Assembly: GCA_009617715.1 (NCBI GenBank)
Contig: VTFK01000189.1
Coordinates: forward strand, 1-64,000
Direction: 5' to 3'
Length of the DNA stretch: 64,000 bases
Source: Plectrocnemia conspersa
Taxonomy: Eukaryota; Arthropoda; Insecta; Trichoptera; Polycentropodidae
A program made the translations under genes and the position numbers. The notes under the pieces were generated by a model. That model saw nothing but the letters and a program-made list of their open reading frames with translations, had not been told where the DNA came from and did no database searches. Numbering within the stretch: position 1 is the first letter of the stretch; each line of letters begins with the position of its first letter. Below, one piece after another: positions 11,824-23,250 of the stretch.

Positions 11824-14197
11824 TAGTCCAGTCAAATAAGGCGAAATAAAGGCTAAACCTCGGAATGAAAGATACCAAGCTGAAATTTTGCACAGACCTT
11901 CGTTTTGATGTTCTAAGGACAGAGTGAAAAGTCTCATAAAATATCGTGTCTGCTAATCAAGATATCAAGGTCAAAGGTCACAAAATTTGTTTTTTTTTGC
12001 AAAATATCTCGCGTTTTATGCGTTGCACGTCATTAGATGCTTCCCAAAACTTGTAAAAGCATAAAATTATCTACAAGTTTAGTTATAATATTTGTTTTGT
12101 ATCATTAACCGTTTTTTGAGATATATCGCGCGAAGAGTGGGAGGCGTACATCCGTTTATAGAATCCAGCGAGTATTTCTACCTGCTTAACTTGGTATAAG
12201 CTTTGAAAAAGTAAACAATCGTGAAAAAAGTGGTCTCGGCAAGTCGTTTGAACCATACTTTTATTACTTTCTTCATTGTATTATTAGGAATTAAAAATGA
12301 AATATTGCTCGACAAGAAATTTGTGCGAAAAAATTGAAAGAGTTGAGAGATGTCCTTACGGAGTATGTACCAGATGATAAGAAGATCATTTCCAAATTAA
12401 GACAAAAATATTTAACAGATATTATAGTTATAACGAAGATTGGATCATTCCCTATTTTTTCTTTTCGCGATGCTCAAGCTTAAGTTTTATCCATAGCTTG
12501 GTATGAAAATAAAAAAAGGCACTTCGGAAGAAGAGACTTGCGCGTAATGGAAGCTGCTGCGGCGATTATTAGAGAAGATATTCGATCTTCTGTTGTTGAG
12601 ACCAAGTCTTATCCGCCCCGAGTAAAATATTAATGAAGAAATTCCGAAAACTTTATTACACTTTCTGCAAAAGTTGTTATAAAGAACAGAAAAGGAAAGA
12701 CGGGGCATTTTAAAACGAAATACACAGCTATAAGTCATGCTATAACGACTTCCATACGAAAACGGTCCTTTTTCTTTTGCAGTTATTATTAGGCTATCTA
12801 TCTGTATTTCTTCATAGAAAAAAAATACAGATAGGCCAAACATCCAAAAAAAAAAGACTTTTGGATGTTTTGTCAAGTTTAGGTTTTTTTCGCTTCATAT
12901 AGTGATACTGTAAAATGTTAAATTTCAGCTGTTTATCACCCACAGCCTCGTAATCAACCATCATAGTCAAGTGCCTTAGTACAGTATGCAGCAGATAATG
13001 CAGAAAAATATTTATACTCTTGATGGCTATAATACTGTTCATATAATGGGAATGATAAAAAAAATCTGAAGTTATATCTGATGACCGCATAAAGAAATTT
13101 ACAACAAAACCAAGTGCAAAGGAGTTAGCAGCACTATCACATATACCCCTTCTAGTGTATGAAAATCATGTCGTACCCGGATTGAGCAAGAGATTCAAGT
13201 TCAAAATTTTAATGATGTAGAAGAACTAACCGAACAAATTTAAGGTAGTTGATTTGTTGTGGAAGTACGGAAAGTGGAAAAAATATCTCACCGTTACCAG
13301 GGTGGAATGGATTTATTGAACAACTTACAAAAAACAATGAGAACTTTGTAACTTCTCAGATTCTGTTTCTTACTTTTATTCATCATCCTGTGAGTAATAT
13401 AGACACAATTTACACTACATTACAGTGTGCTATAAACACTGCCAAGAAACATGAACAAAGAACATGCTTAATAACTTTTGATCAGCCGTTGTACATAAAA
13501 TCACGTGAAATCGTAGCAGCTTCAGATGCTAGCTCAGACTTGTCCAGAGTAGTTGTGAAACTAGAGGCTTTCATATGCTTATGTCTTTTATTGGATGCAT
13601 AGGTATATAATGAATCGGAATCAAGAAAGCTCTCAGTACAATTTATGCATCGAATTCTGTCGACAAAATGTTGGATGGTCCCGCTTTTGCAAGAAGTATC
13701 AGAGGCCATACGTATTACTTTTGCATTATCGATGATGATTTTTTGAAGATATGGAGATTGAAAGTTATATTGCTTTTAGATGGGTTCATTCAGCAAATAA
13801 CAATTTGCGATGTTTTTACGAAACTGTGGAAGAATGTACAGTTAACTCTGGCTCCGTAGTTTACATAGCGTTATCCTATAAACGGATGCGCGCTTCCCCT
13901 CCCGCTATATATCTCGAAAACCATTAACCATACGAAGAAATAAATTAAAAACAAACTTGTAGAAAATTTTATTTTCTATAAGTTTTTTGAAACATTTAAT
14001 GACATGCGACGCAAAAAGAGGCGAGATATTTGCAAAAAAACGATTTTTATGACCTTTGACCTTTAATATCTTGATTAGCAGACACGATATCTTTTGAGAC
14101 TTTTCACCATATATTAAGAACGCCAAAACAAAGGTCTGTGCAAAATTTCAGCTTGTTATCTTTCATTCCGAGGTTAAACCCTTATTTGACTGGACTA
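11824..14197 (+). mobile_element. DNA transposon copy 2, long TIRs, 3-bp TSD
   Basis: Same termini as the copy at 4665-7050: TAGTCCAGTCAAATAAGG at the left and its complement at the right. The TIRs are about 11824-12161 and 13876-14197. The flanking trinucleotide is ATA on both sides (11821-11823 and 14198-14200). It differs from copy 1 by scattered substitutions and small indels throughout, so it is not a recent duplicate. Because the flanks differ, the two copies come from separate insertions, not from segmental duplication. Confidence 0.9.
12295..13865 (+). pseudogene. Degenerate transposon-borne gene of unknown function, copy 2
   Basis: Collinear with the copy 1 gene and more decayed. 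The best surviving block is 13249-13602, with LPGWNGFIEQLT, FIHHPVSNIDTIY and CLITFDQPLYIKS. A frameshift after VVVKLEAF moves the GFHMLMS segment out of frame. The early block keeps DVLTEYVPDD with one extra lysine codon, and ends at the same TAA as copy 1. Antisense frames at 12487-13090 and 13482-13709 are shadows of this region. Confidence 0.72.
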
Positions 14198-14200
14198 ATA

Positions 14201-15400
14201 CATACATTTAAGTAAAGCAGTTTCAAGGAAAATTCTATGCTGAATAAATTAATTTAATGGACTAAAATTTATACTAAACTTATTTTGAATTATATATATA
14301 TATATAAGGTAATTCAGTGCAGTTTATATATTGAATAATATTTTTAGTTAAGATAAATTTAATTTAATAATGATGCTTATTAAAATTGTAAACATAATCA
14401 CAACCTTGATTTAATAATTATTAAAAAATCTAATATTTTTTTTATTATATTTGTGTATTTATTCATATTCTTAAAATTAACCCAATGAGCAATATTTCCT
14501 AATAAAATTAATTTAAAAAACGGTATTTTAGTTACTATATTTGTAGCAACATCTATGATCTTACTGGAAAATTTAATTTATTTTTTTAATATATTTATGT
14601 TTTTTTTAATTTTAAATATATTTAATAAAACGGCTTTAATTTAATAAAAAATATTTTAATACATTTTGATATAATTTCTTGAAGACTATCATGAGATATA
14701 GGAATTTAATTAATATTGATTTTCTTTTATCGATTTTTTACAAATTAATTTAAATTATTTAAAACAAATAAAAATTATTGTTTTTCTTAGATTCACTTTC
14801 AATAGAATATTCGTGTTCATTTTTTATAATGATATAAAAAAATATTATAGTTTTCCAAACCATATGCATTAATATGTTGAACTGTATGCTTTTCATTCTG
14901 TCCGTTTTTAATCCTGTTTTATACATACTACTAAGATTAAAAAATACACTTAATAAATAAAATATCAGGTTTTAATTTCAGATCTTTAATAAATAATTTA
15001 TTGTTTAATACCACATACATAATTATTCTTATAACATTATTATGTTTATATTTTTTGATCTTTATTTATTTTTAATACTTGTACATTTGTTATTAAATAA
15101 ATTATTATCTAATATATTTTCATCATACATATATTTTCCTTCAACTTAATCAAGCCTTTGTATATTGACTAGTTACTTATATGGCACAATGAACTGTCTA
15201 TCCTTTATATAATACAATACACGTTAGATAGAAATTATATCATAAATCATCAGCAAATGTATGCGTTTACGTTTCGTCCCCGAGTCTCCAAACTTTCGAC
15301 CCTTCTTGAGCTTTGTCCGCCAACTAAACGCAGATTTTTTGCTGAAATCGATCATTACCGAACGATAAGTACATTTTTTGTTCAACAATTTACCCTTACT
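14201..15400. other. Very AT-rich intergenic DNA, possible 3'UTR at its right end
   Basis: No gene is seen from 14201 to about 15240. The less biased part, 15250-15400, lies directly downstream of the minus-strand exon at 15408-16115 and could be its 3' untranslated region. TTTATT words at 15060-15110 are potential minus-strand polyadenylation signals. Confidence 0.4.
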
Positions 15401-15407
15401 GAATAAG

Positions 15408-16115
15408 TTAAGTGTGTAAATAATATCCGTGACCAGCCCCGTGGCCTCCTTGCTTCCAGCCGACCCCGAATCCTCCTATGGGATCTCTATAAATATTCCT
15501 CCTTTTGTGCATCCTCCTCCTATTTCTCGGAGGATTTTCGCTGTGGGCCACTTTGGACTCGTTTGACTCTTGATCGAAGTCAGGGATGGCCAAGTTTGGA
15601 TGCGAGGTTATTAAATAAGGCTGATATGTGGGTACTGTTGCATGCAGAGGCAACACGAGCAGTGATTCTTCGTCGATTATGTGACCCACGTGAGTGGAAT
15701 GATTGACATCCTGGTTTTCTTTGTAATCTCCATTTAATTCGCTATTTGCCCTAGTGTGCGTTATCGTTTGGTGGAAGTCTGATAAGGAAACAATGACTTC
15801 TTCGACAGGATGTTCTTTGATCTGTCGTTCAATCAAGTTAATGACCGAGTTGGAGATTGAGGGACCCCTATTTGCCGAATTTGTTCTGATTGGGCTTGAT
15901 GATGATGGATAAGCAATTTCGACAGACGTGTGAGCTGTCGGCTCGTAATGGGTGTTTTGTTGCGTGGAAACGTCGAAGGATCCAATCTCAAGCGGAGGAG
16001 GAGATCGCTTGGTTTTAATCTTGTCTGATGGATCCGCTTCTGTCGTAGACGTTGGTAGCTCAATTGGAAAACTATTAGCAGTGGACGCCACCATGAAGAA
16101 CAGCAGCGTTAAAAT
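15408..16115 (-). CDS. Terminal exon of a secreted, dibasic-rich protein of unknown family
   Basis: The open frame runs to a TAA at 15408-15410. The first in-frame ATG is at 16092-16094, but the frame continues upstream to a good acceptor (TTTCAG, exon start 16115). The added codons ILTLLFF plus MVASTA form the hydrophobic core and cleavage region of a signal peptide, so the true start is probably in an upstream exon I could not find. Counting from the ATG (228 codons), the protein has no cysteine and is rich in Ser, Thr, Pro and His. It has KR at residues 29-30, RNRRR and KRR at about 190-199, and a Gly/His-rich tail (GGFGVGWKQGGHGAGHGYY). Basic cleavage sites and a short tail fit a secreted precursor, but I do not recognise a known peptide. 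GC content and codon use are clearly higher than in the flanks, supporting real coding. Confidence 0.75.
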   Translation of the reverse strand: MLTLLFFMVASTANSFPIELPTSTTEADPSDKIKTKRSPPPLEIGSFDVSTQQNTHYEPTAHTSVEIAYPSSSSPIRTNSANRGPSISNSVINLIERQIKEHPVEEVIVSLSDFHQTITHTRANSELNGDYKENQDVNHSTHVGHIIDEESLLVLPLHATVPTYQPYLITSHPNLAIPDFDQESNESKVAHSENPPRNRRRMHKRRNIYRDPIGGFGVGWKQGGHGAGHGYYLHT

Positions 16116-16119
16116 CTGA

Positions 16120-19100
16120 AATATTAAAAATAATATAATTTATTATTGGAAGGAAAAGATGGTCATTTAACACTAACACAAAATTATAATAGGAGTGTGA
16201 TGATCTTCGGAGAGGGCCATTAGGACATTAAAGTTATTGATGATATTAATCTCAAAGAGGAAATTGCATTTCCTGTCTTTAAAATATGAAGGAGAAGAAA
16301 CGTTATAAAAACGGAAGCGATATTTCTCTAATCTCGAGCACTCTTGTGGTGATATGAAAAATGCGAGTTGAATACATATATAAGAACTTCTATTGCTTAA
16401 AACTGAACATAAAATCCCCGTATTTTCAGATATAAATAACAATAACGGAAGACAGTTAGTGCTATAATTTAAATATGAATTTCATCTTTATCTTTCCCAT
16501 ATAGCAGACAATAAACGCATATTTTATTTAGGTATGTTTAAGTCAAAAGTTATATTAATATTACTATAGTAACAAGTTTTTACAATACATATTTTAATAA
16601 TATATGTATATATATAAATATATATACATAAATAAATAAATAAAAATATTTTTGTAATCAGATAACAGTTTAATTTGTGTTTACTTTTAAATTTAATTAT
16701 GTATTATTAATCAGTTATATTTTTAATTGATAATAAATTACTACGTTTATGTACCTTTCGTTGATTTTTTAACAAAAACAAGACTTGATATTAAATAAGC
16801 ATTTCATTATAGACTTGTCACAAAATTATCTGGAAATGGATTACACTTTAATAATTTTCCATGTGACTTCTACTACTGAAAATTTAATAATACATATATT
16901 GATAAAGTATATTTTTATTTGCATTACACTAATAGTATAATATTTATTTGCATTATACTAAATAAAATTATTTAGCTACAAAATCTGAAAATTCCTAATA
17001 CAAAAAAATCCATAAATTTTGATAAGAAAAGATTCATCTGAGATCTTTAAATATTCTAAAATAAACTCTGAGAATATAAATGACATTATTTATGAAAATC
17101 CAAAAATAGTATGATTCTTATTACAGCATTTTTTTTATTTTTTAATACACTTCAATTAAATAAAAAAAATGTAAATTCATAAAAAAATATAATCCATGTT
17201 CACAAATAAAAAACTAATTTAAATAATATAAATATAAAAAATCATTCATTTTTATCAATAGTGTCAGTTCTTATAATCACGTTTTTTTACAATAAACCTC
17301 ATTTATTTATTGCCACAGGGCGGCGTTAAGTAATCAGCCCTAAACACGCGAAAGCTTTTTCGGTTACAGCTCGCGCCCTTTTATTTTTTTCTCATCCCCT
17401 AAAGAATTCTCCTGTTTAATCAATCGTTCACGGAAAATTCTCAAACAAGAGCGAATTTAAATCGATTCATATGTATGTACATAAAAAATTGCTTGTTTTG
17501 ATTATATGTACATATATGTGGTTTATATGCGATGTGCTCGACAATGTGTGTAATCCGGGCATTCTGTGGAATGCTAAGGCTTCCCGTTTAATACCTAAGT
17601 GGTTAAGTCACAGTGTAAAGAGAATAACGCTTTATATATTTTCAAGGAATTTCTACTTACGGTGAAATTTTACTACCTTTTTACGTCTATGTAAATTATC
17701 GGAATATTAGGAATGATCATGATTAATCTTAAAAACATATTTTTAATAAGTTAATAAATACAGAATTTTTAATAGTCATTATACAATTTAAAAAAAATTA
17801 AAGCAGAACTTTCATATACTTTCAATTTTAAAATTGTTTAATGAAGATGACTGTCTATGCAAACTGTTAATGTAGCAATTAAATGATTTGCAATTTACTA
17901 TGGATTAATAATATTCATGCCTCTATGATACTTGAATTTTTATGTGTAGGATTTAATACTCACTTTATTTTTAAATATTTTTTTCTTGATTCTTACTCAC
18001 AATAGTTTTAAGCTATCATTAAAACAGATAGTAAATCGCACTGAAATATGATCAATGCAATAAACAATAAATTTGGAAAGATCCAACAATAAGATATAAG
18101 CATATATGTGTATTCAATTACCAACACAAAATTGTTTACTTGCTTTTATATACATATGTATCAGATGATTGATTGTAAACTATGTTAACTCAGTAGCACA
18201 ACCAAAAATTAGCTTAAACGCATAAACCTTTGCTTAGAAATCTAAATTTTTATCTACATTAAATTGAAAATAAAATTTAGATAATAAAATTATATTATTT
18301 GGTTTATATTTCAGTTGTGAAAAATATTTTTATTTACTGGAAAATAATATATATTTTATTTTTATTTGTATCTTAGAACGTGCTATTATTTTTATAAATA
18401 AAAAAATAAATAGCTGCATATACGCTCTTTAGTTTTATTTAAATTTTGCATTATAATATAAATATATCAGTTGTATCAATAAATAGCCCATGAAAGACCT
18501 AGGTTCAAATCCCACATGAACAATAATGTTTTTTTAATAACTATCGTCTATAAAACGGAATTAGTGTATATAATAATTGTGGTTTTTATCAGATTTTTTA
18601 GTTTTTATGATTAAATTGGATCTTAATCGTTCATACGCTACAATACAGAGCTTAATGTAGCTCATAGATCACATATATATGTATACTAAAATTTTTTAGA
18701 ACCCTGCTTAAAATGTATGTACCTAACTCATAGCTCAGTTTCACACTAAGACCCTGATAAAAATAGTAGCCTAGCCTCCTCTATGTTCTGTACATATGTA
18801 TATCGTTACGTTTCACGATCTACATCATAATTAAGCACTCTCAATTGAGAATGAAACATAATGCGTAATTATAACAAACAAAGTATTTTTGACGTTGACT
18901 TTGAGTAAGGTTATATTCTTACTCTTTCTGAAGAACTGGCATATATAAATTAGTACATATTAGGTTCGTAAATTTAGAAAACAAATTGTATGTTTATTTG
19001 AGGGTTTTTGCGTTACCATATTTTTTAGACTTTTTACTTTTCGCAAGAATTAAAAATTTTCCTAGACTTTTTGAACCATCCAAATGTACTAAAATATACT

Positions 19101-19860
19101 ATTTTTGTGAATCTTTCATTGCAACGTGACAGACGTTAGCCTAATGCGTTACAACGGAGTAAACACTAAATAAATAGTGAGACACCTGACTGAAATCAAA
19201 TTCTGTAAATCAGTGGTATATATGTATTAATTATAAACTTTTATTACTGCTTACAACCAATGGATTTAATTTTTAATGTTCATCCGTGAGAATATGAAAA
19301 TCTAAGAAAACCTTATCTGTGATGATGTATCATTAATTCTGATCCTTTAGAAACGATAGAAAATTATGAGTACTAGGTTCTATTTATGATTCGAACTCTT
19401 GTGCATTAAAATTTTGTGTTTGGTAATTATTAATCCCAGGCAGCACATATGTTTATATTTATATATGTTTTAATATACTTCACTGCAATGTAATCATAAA
19501 TAGATTTTCATTAAATTGCATAGAAAATATCAAAATGCAAACAAACTTGCATTTTTGCGTATCATATTAATTAAAGTCAAGATTTATATCTGCCTTTTCG
19601 CTTGATTCAATAAAAAAAACTAATACGTTGAAGAACTACTACTCTAGTGCCTCAAAACTAATATATATTTCACACTAAATTGATAATTTAAACTAAATCC
19701 ACAAAGGGTCATATAAAATATTTCTATCAAAAAAATTTTCTAAAATAAATTTAAAAAAATTTCAAGCCTCATAAAAAATTAATTTTTCTTTTAATATTAA
19801 AAAAACTAAACCTAATGACTTTTAAGATAAATTCAAACTCTTAAAAAATATTGTTGTCGA
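16120..19860. other. AT-rich DNA, probably intron or intergenic, no exon identified
   Basis: The 5' exon(s) of the secreted-protein gene should lie to the right of 16120 on the minus strand, but I found no ATG followed by a donor that gives a leader. A TA-rich microsatellite lies at about 16597-16650. A GC-richer patch at 17300-17470 (GGGCGGCGTTAAG, CTCGCGCCC) may be regulatory. Frames at 16173-16442 and 17471-17665 look non-coding. Confidence 0.4.
18484..18530 (+). repeat. tRNA-like B-box fragment
   Basis: TAGGTTCAAATCCCA (about 18500-18514) matches the T-arm/B-box of eukaryotic tRNAs. No convincing A-box or acceptor stem is visible upstream, so it is not a working tRNA. It is most likely a SINE or tRNA remnant. 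Confidence 0.3.
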
Positions 19861-19879
19861 TTATCGATTAATTGACCTT

Positions 19880-20480
19880 TCTCATGTATCACAATTTGCT
19901 CAGCTTTAAATAGATTGATTATCACTAAGGCTTCGCTTTTGAGCCAGACGTCTAACATTAGCATAAATAAAAATTTACCCAAATAATATTGTTTTCACCC
20001 ATCGATGATTTATCTCGTCCAATAGGAATATATAAATAATCCTTATTCCCGACGCCATTGTCAAGCAGACCCGAATGAATAATTAATTTCCGTGCTTTCC
20101 CACCCTAAAACAAAACTTTTTTGCCTACCGTTCGTCACGTTTTCGCATAAAAACAACGTGGGACAATATGACGGGACAATGTCGCCGACTGTGACGTCAA
20201 TGTATAATAAATAATGGGACAAATTGGCACAGCGATCACGGCCCAACTTTGCATCCGAACATTTGAACAATGGCCGCGCGCAATTTATTTATTGGCCAGT
20301 CGATACGTGAATGTCTTAATAAACGCTAGATGGATAGATTTTTTAGGAACGCATGCTGTGTGTAATAATGTATGTCACCGGCGATGTTTGGAATTTGGGC
20401 GTTTTCTGGAATGTCTGGGCTTTGACGCGGGCGTGTCCACTATTATTGGAGAAGAATACAAGGTTGAGCTTGATTGAGTT
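19880..20480. promoter_or_regulatory. GC-richer island with clustered SOX-like and CRE sites
   Basis: This contains three GGGACAA words (20160, 20173, 20216), ACAATGG at 20267-20273, a perfect palindromic CRE TGACGTCA at 20192-20199, and homeodomain/forkhead-like AT words such as TAATTAAT and TAATAAAC. Sequence complexity is much higher than in the flanks. The overlapping frames do not resemble proteins and disagree between strands. I read it as a candidate enhancer; function is inferred from motif clustering only. Confidence 0.4.
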
Positions 20481-20553
20481 TTTTTATATGTTTAATTTAT
20501 TTCTAACAAAAAAGATCAACGAGAATATACATTGCTTTTATTGGAATGTCTAA

Positions 20554-22890
20554 ATGTATCTGCCAAATGTATATGTACAATTGTGATCTTATATAAAAAA
20601 TATTTTTTTTTAAATAATAAAGTATGCTACTAAAAAAACATAGTTACAATATTTATCAAATATCTAGGCACATACATTTTAATGCATTATTTTAAACAAA
20701 TTGCGATCACTAATATTTAAGATGAAATTATGATAGACGTGCTATGATTTTAACATACATTTATAAATAATGATCAGATACTGTTACACTTATACGTATC
20801 ATATTGCAATGTAAAATAAGTTATTTTTTATCAAATTTATTACGAGGATATCTTTATAAACATTTTTCATATAGAAATTGTGACTTGCTTTTGAAAGTGT
20901 TATATCATAAATTCTATTTTTATAATAGACCTTCTAATTCAGAGAAATATATTAGTAATAAGCCGCTTTTTTATTTTATATCACTGCAATTAAGGCTAGT
21001 TTTTTTAATAATAGCGCATGTTTATAAATACAAATTCGAATTCCGCTGCCAAGACACGAACCCGCCACCTCAGAGTTACTAGTCTGAGACGTTACGGACT
21101 ACGCTATTCCAATGTATTTACTAATATTTTTTATGTTAAATGTTTTACTATTCATCAAGTTCTTCATATTTAAATACTATTTATAATATAATTTACATGC
21201 TTACATATTGATAAAAAATATTTCAAAAATAAAAAGAGTAAAAATATTTTACATATACATAAATACTATATAGATATAATACATACAATATATGTGACAT
21301 ATATTATTTTATTTTTTTAAATATCTGGATAATTCTTAATAAAATAAGATTTTTAATTTCTCAAGGAATCAAAAACCTGAATGCCTATTTTATATTTTTT
21401 CTAACATATTCTGTTAGTCATTTTTTTCAATTTAAGCTATTAGCATTACTTCTTTGGGATTGGTATCGAGCATCTTCACATTTTTTGACACACTCTAAAT
21501 AACTATGCTAACAATTTTTTTACCAACAATTTTTAAGATCCATATTTAATAGCTTTAAATATGTTTATTGTTTAATATATTTTTTTATCTATTATATATA
21601 ATTTAAAATATAAATGAATTTTACTGGAAAAATTTTAATATGAATTATTCTGAGTCTAAAAAAGTTTTGTATACTACAGTTGATTTTATTTAGTGGTTAC
21701 TGACTTTAGGAACACTGTGTCGAAACTTTTCAATTCCCTGTCTGACTCTTAATTTTATCGTATTTTTTACGCATACAACTATAGTTTATTTCCAACTTCA
21801 ACCGTAATATGCACATTACATACATATCCAAGGTTTTGATCTTATATGGTTTACCATAAAATAAGCGTTGTACGGTAGATGGTTTTCCGCGTTTTTCTAT
21901 AAATATGTATAATCTAAGGTCGACATTGAGTATTCACTTTAGATAAATTCATCTCAAAATATTTACGACAGGATGCGGTCAAATTTTGGAAAGGTTTTGT
22001 GCTAAGGGTTCGACGATTCAATACAATTTATGCGTTTGTTTATACGTTGAAATTTTCTCTTGGTAGCACAATGGATTTAAGCTTGTGCGTAATAATTTAA
22101 AATTATTGACAGTTATATAATAAGCTTTAAATAAAAGCCTACGGACATTTTTGAAGGCTTTATCGTCTATGGAAATAATCACAATCGCTATTACTTTAGC
22201 GTAATAAATTTGCAGATATTGATTTATTTTAACGTAATATACAATTAAGTTAATGATAATAATATACAAACGACTTTAGTTATTACACAATTAAACATTT
22301 AAAAATTAAATAATCATTTTAATACATATGCTCTAAAATAGAAAGTAAATTGACAACTTTTTTCACCGATCTGAAAAGAACGTAGATGAACTGATAAAAT
22401 ATGTATGTATATAAAAAATACAAGTTACAGGTGAATATAGTAGATGCTCTTACTATTACTTAGTTTCAATTAATGTGAATAATAGTATAACTACAATTGA
22501 TGGTCATTTTATTTTTTTAAATGAGATTTTGTAATTAAGGATAAACATGTATTGTATACACATTTATCTCACTTAGTGCATTTTTTAATAAATTTTAATA
22601 TTAAATACCATTTTATTTTAATACAATCTTGCGACGTGCGTAAAATGTTTGTATCCATTTTTTGTCTTATCTTTAAATATTCATACAAAAGCACACCCTC
22701 ATGGCTTACATATTAAATAAGATGCGAAAACATCCTCACCATCACATAGTTTTTCGGGATCTTCTCACACCTGGCACCAGAGTCTCGAAGGACTTCCATG
22801 TCTGCGAAAAAATCCGATCCAATTTTTTTCCCTTGCAAAAGACTCGAACAATCCTAGAAAATAAAATAAAGAATTTTCTTTAAAAATCGC
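20554..22890. other. AT-rich DNA without identifiable genes, apart from one tRNA-like element
   Basis: I see no protein-like frame. The one notable item is the tRNA-derived sequence at 21050-21110. Confidence 0.4.
21050..21110 (-). repeat. tRNA-derived element (Thr-AGT-like), probably SINE head or tRNA pseudogene
   Basis: Read on the minus strand it has an A-box-like TAGCGTAGTCCG and a B-box-like GGGTTCGTGTC. Between them is an anticodon-type stem (TCAGA/TCTGA) enclosing a loop with TAGTAA, which would present AGT (Thr). The loop is one base too long and the acceptor stem does not close, so an active tRNA is unlikely. Spacing of the two boxes suits RNA polymerase III promoters. Confidence 0.5.
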
Positions 22891-22899
22891 AGTTTTCTA

Positions 22900-23250
22900 A
22901 ATCTAAGCTAGTGTTAAGATTCCACAGCACTATTTCAGGATAAGACCTGTGGACCGGTCCCGTGGTGATTTCATTACATTTTCTGTCAGAACAATGCAGG
23001 ACCCCTATTTATCACGGGACGTGATGCTCAATCATCTCGACAGAACAAACAACGTTTTTTTCTCGGAGTGCAAAACCTTCAAGTTGGCACAATTTTCCTC
23101 GCAGACTTGACGTTTCAATTTCCCTTTCGGGAGAAATGCCGATTGAACGAACGCGGCAGCTTTTTGTATACAGTGATACGCAACCAGTACAATGATAATA
23201 ATAAATGTAATTATCTGTAATTATGTTTAATGCGGACAACATTTCCATCA
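22900..23250. promoter_or_regulatory. GC-richer conserved-looking non-coding patch
   Basis: This stretch has balanced composition (for example GGACCGGTCCCGTGG at about 22951-22965 and CGGGAGAAATGCCG near 23130). The minus-strand frame through it has no recognisable features. No splice signals are evident. Its isolation in very AT-rich DNA suggests selective constraint or an older insertion. Confidence 0.3.

Noticed and set aside
12487..13090. Minus-strand frames inside transposon copy 2 (and 5639-5875 in copy 1)
   Set aside because: Shadows of the decayed plus-strand gene; their residues are antisense to recognisable motifs.
20061..20553. Overlapping plus and minus frames in the 20-kb island
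   Set aside because: Conflicting frames on both strands; motif clustering fits regulatory DNA better than coding.
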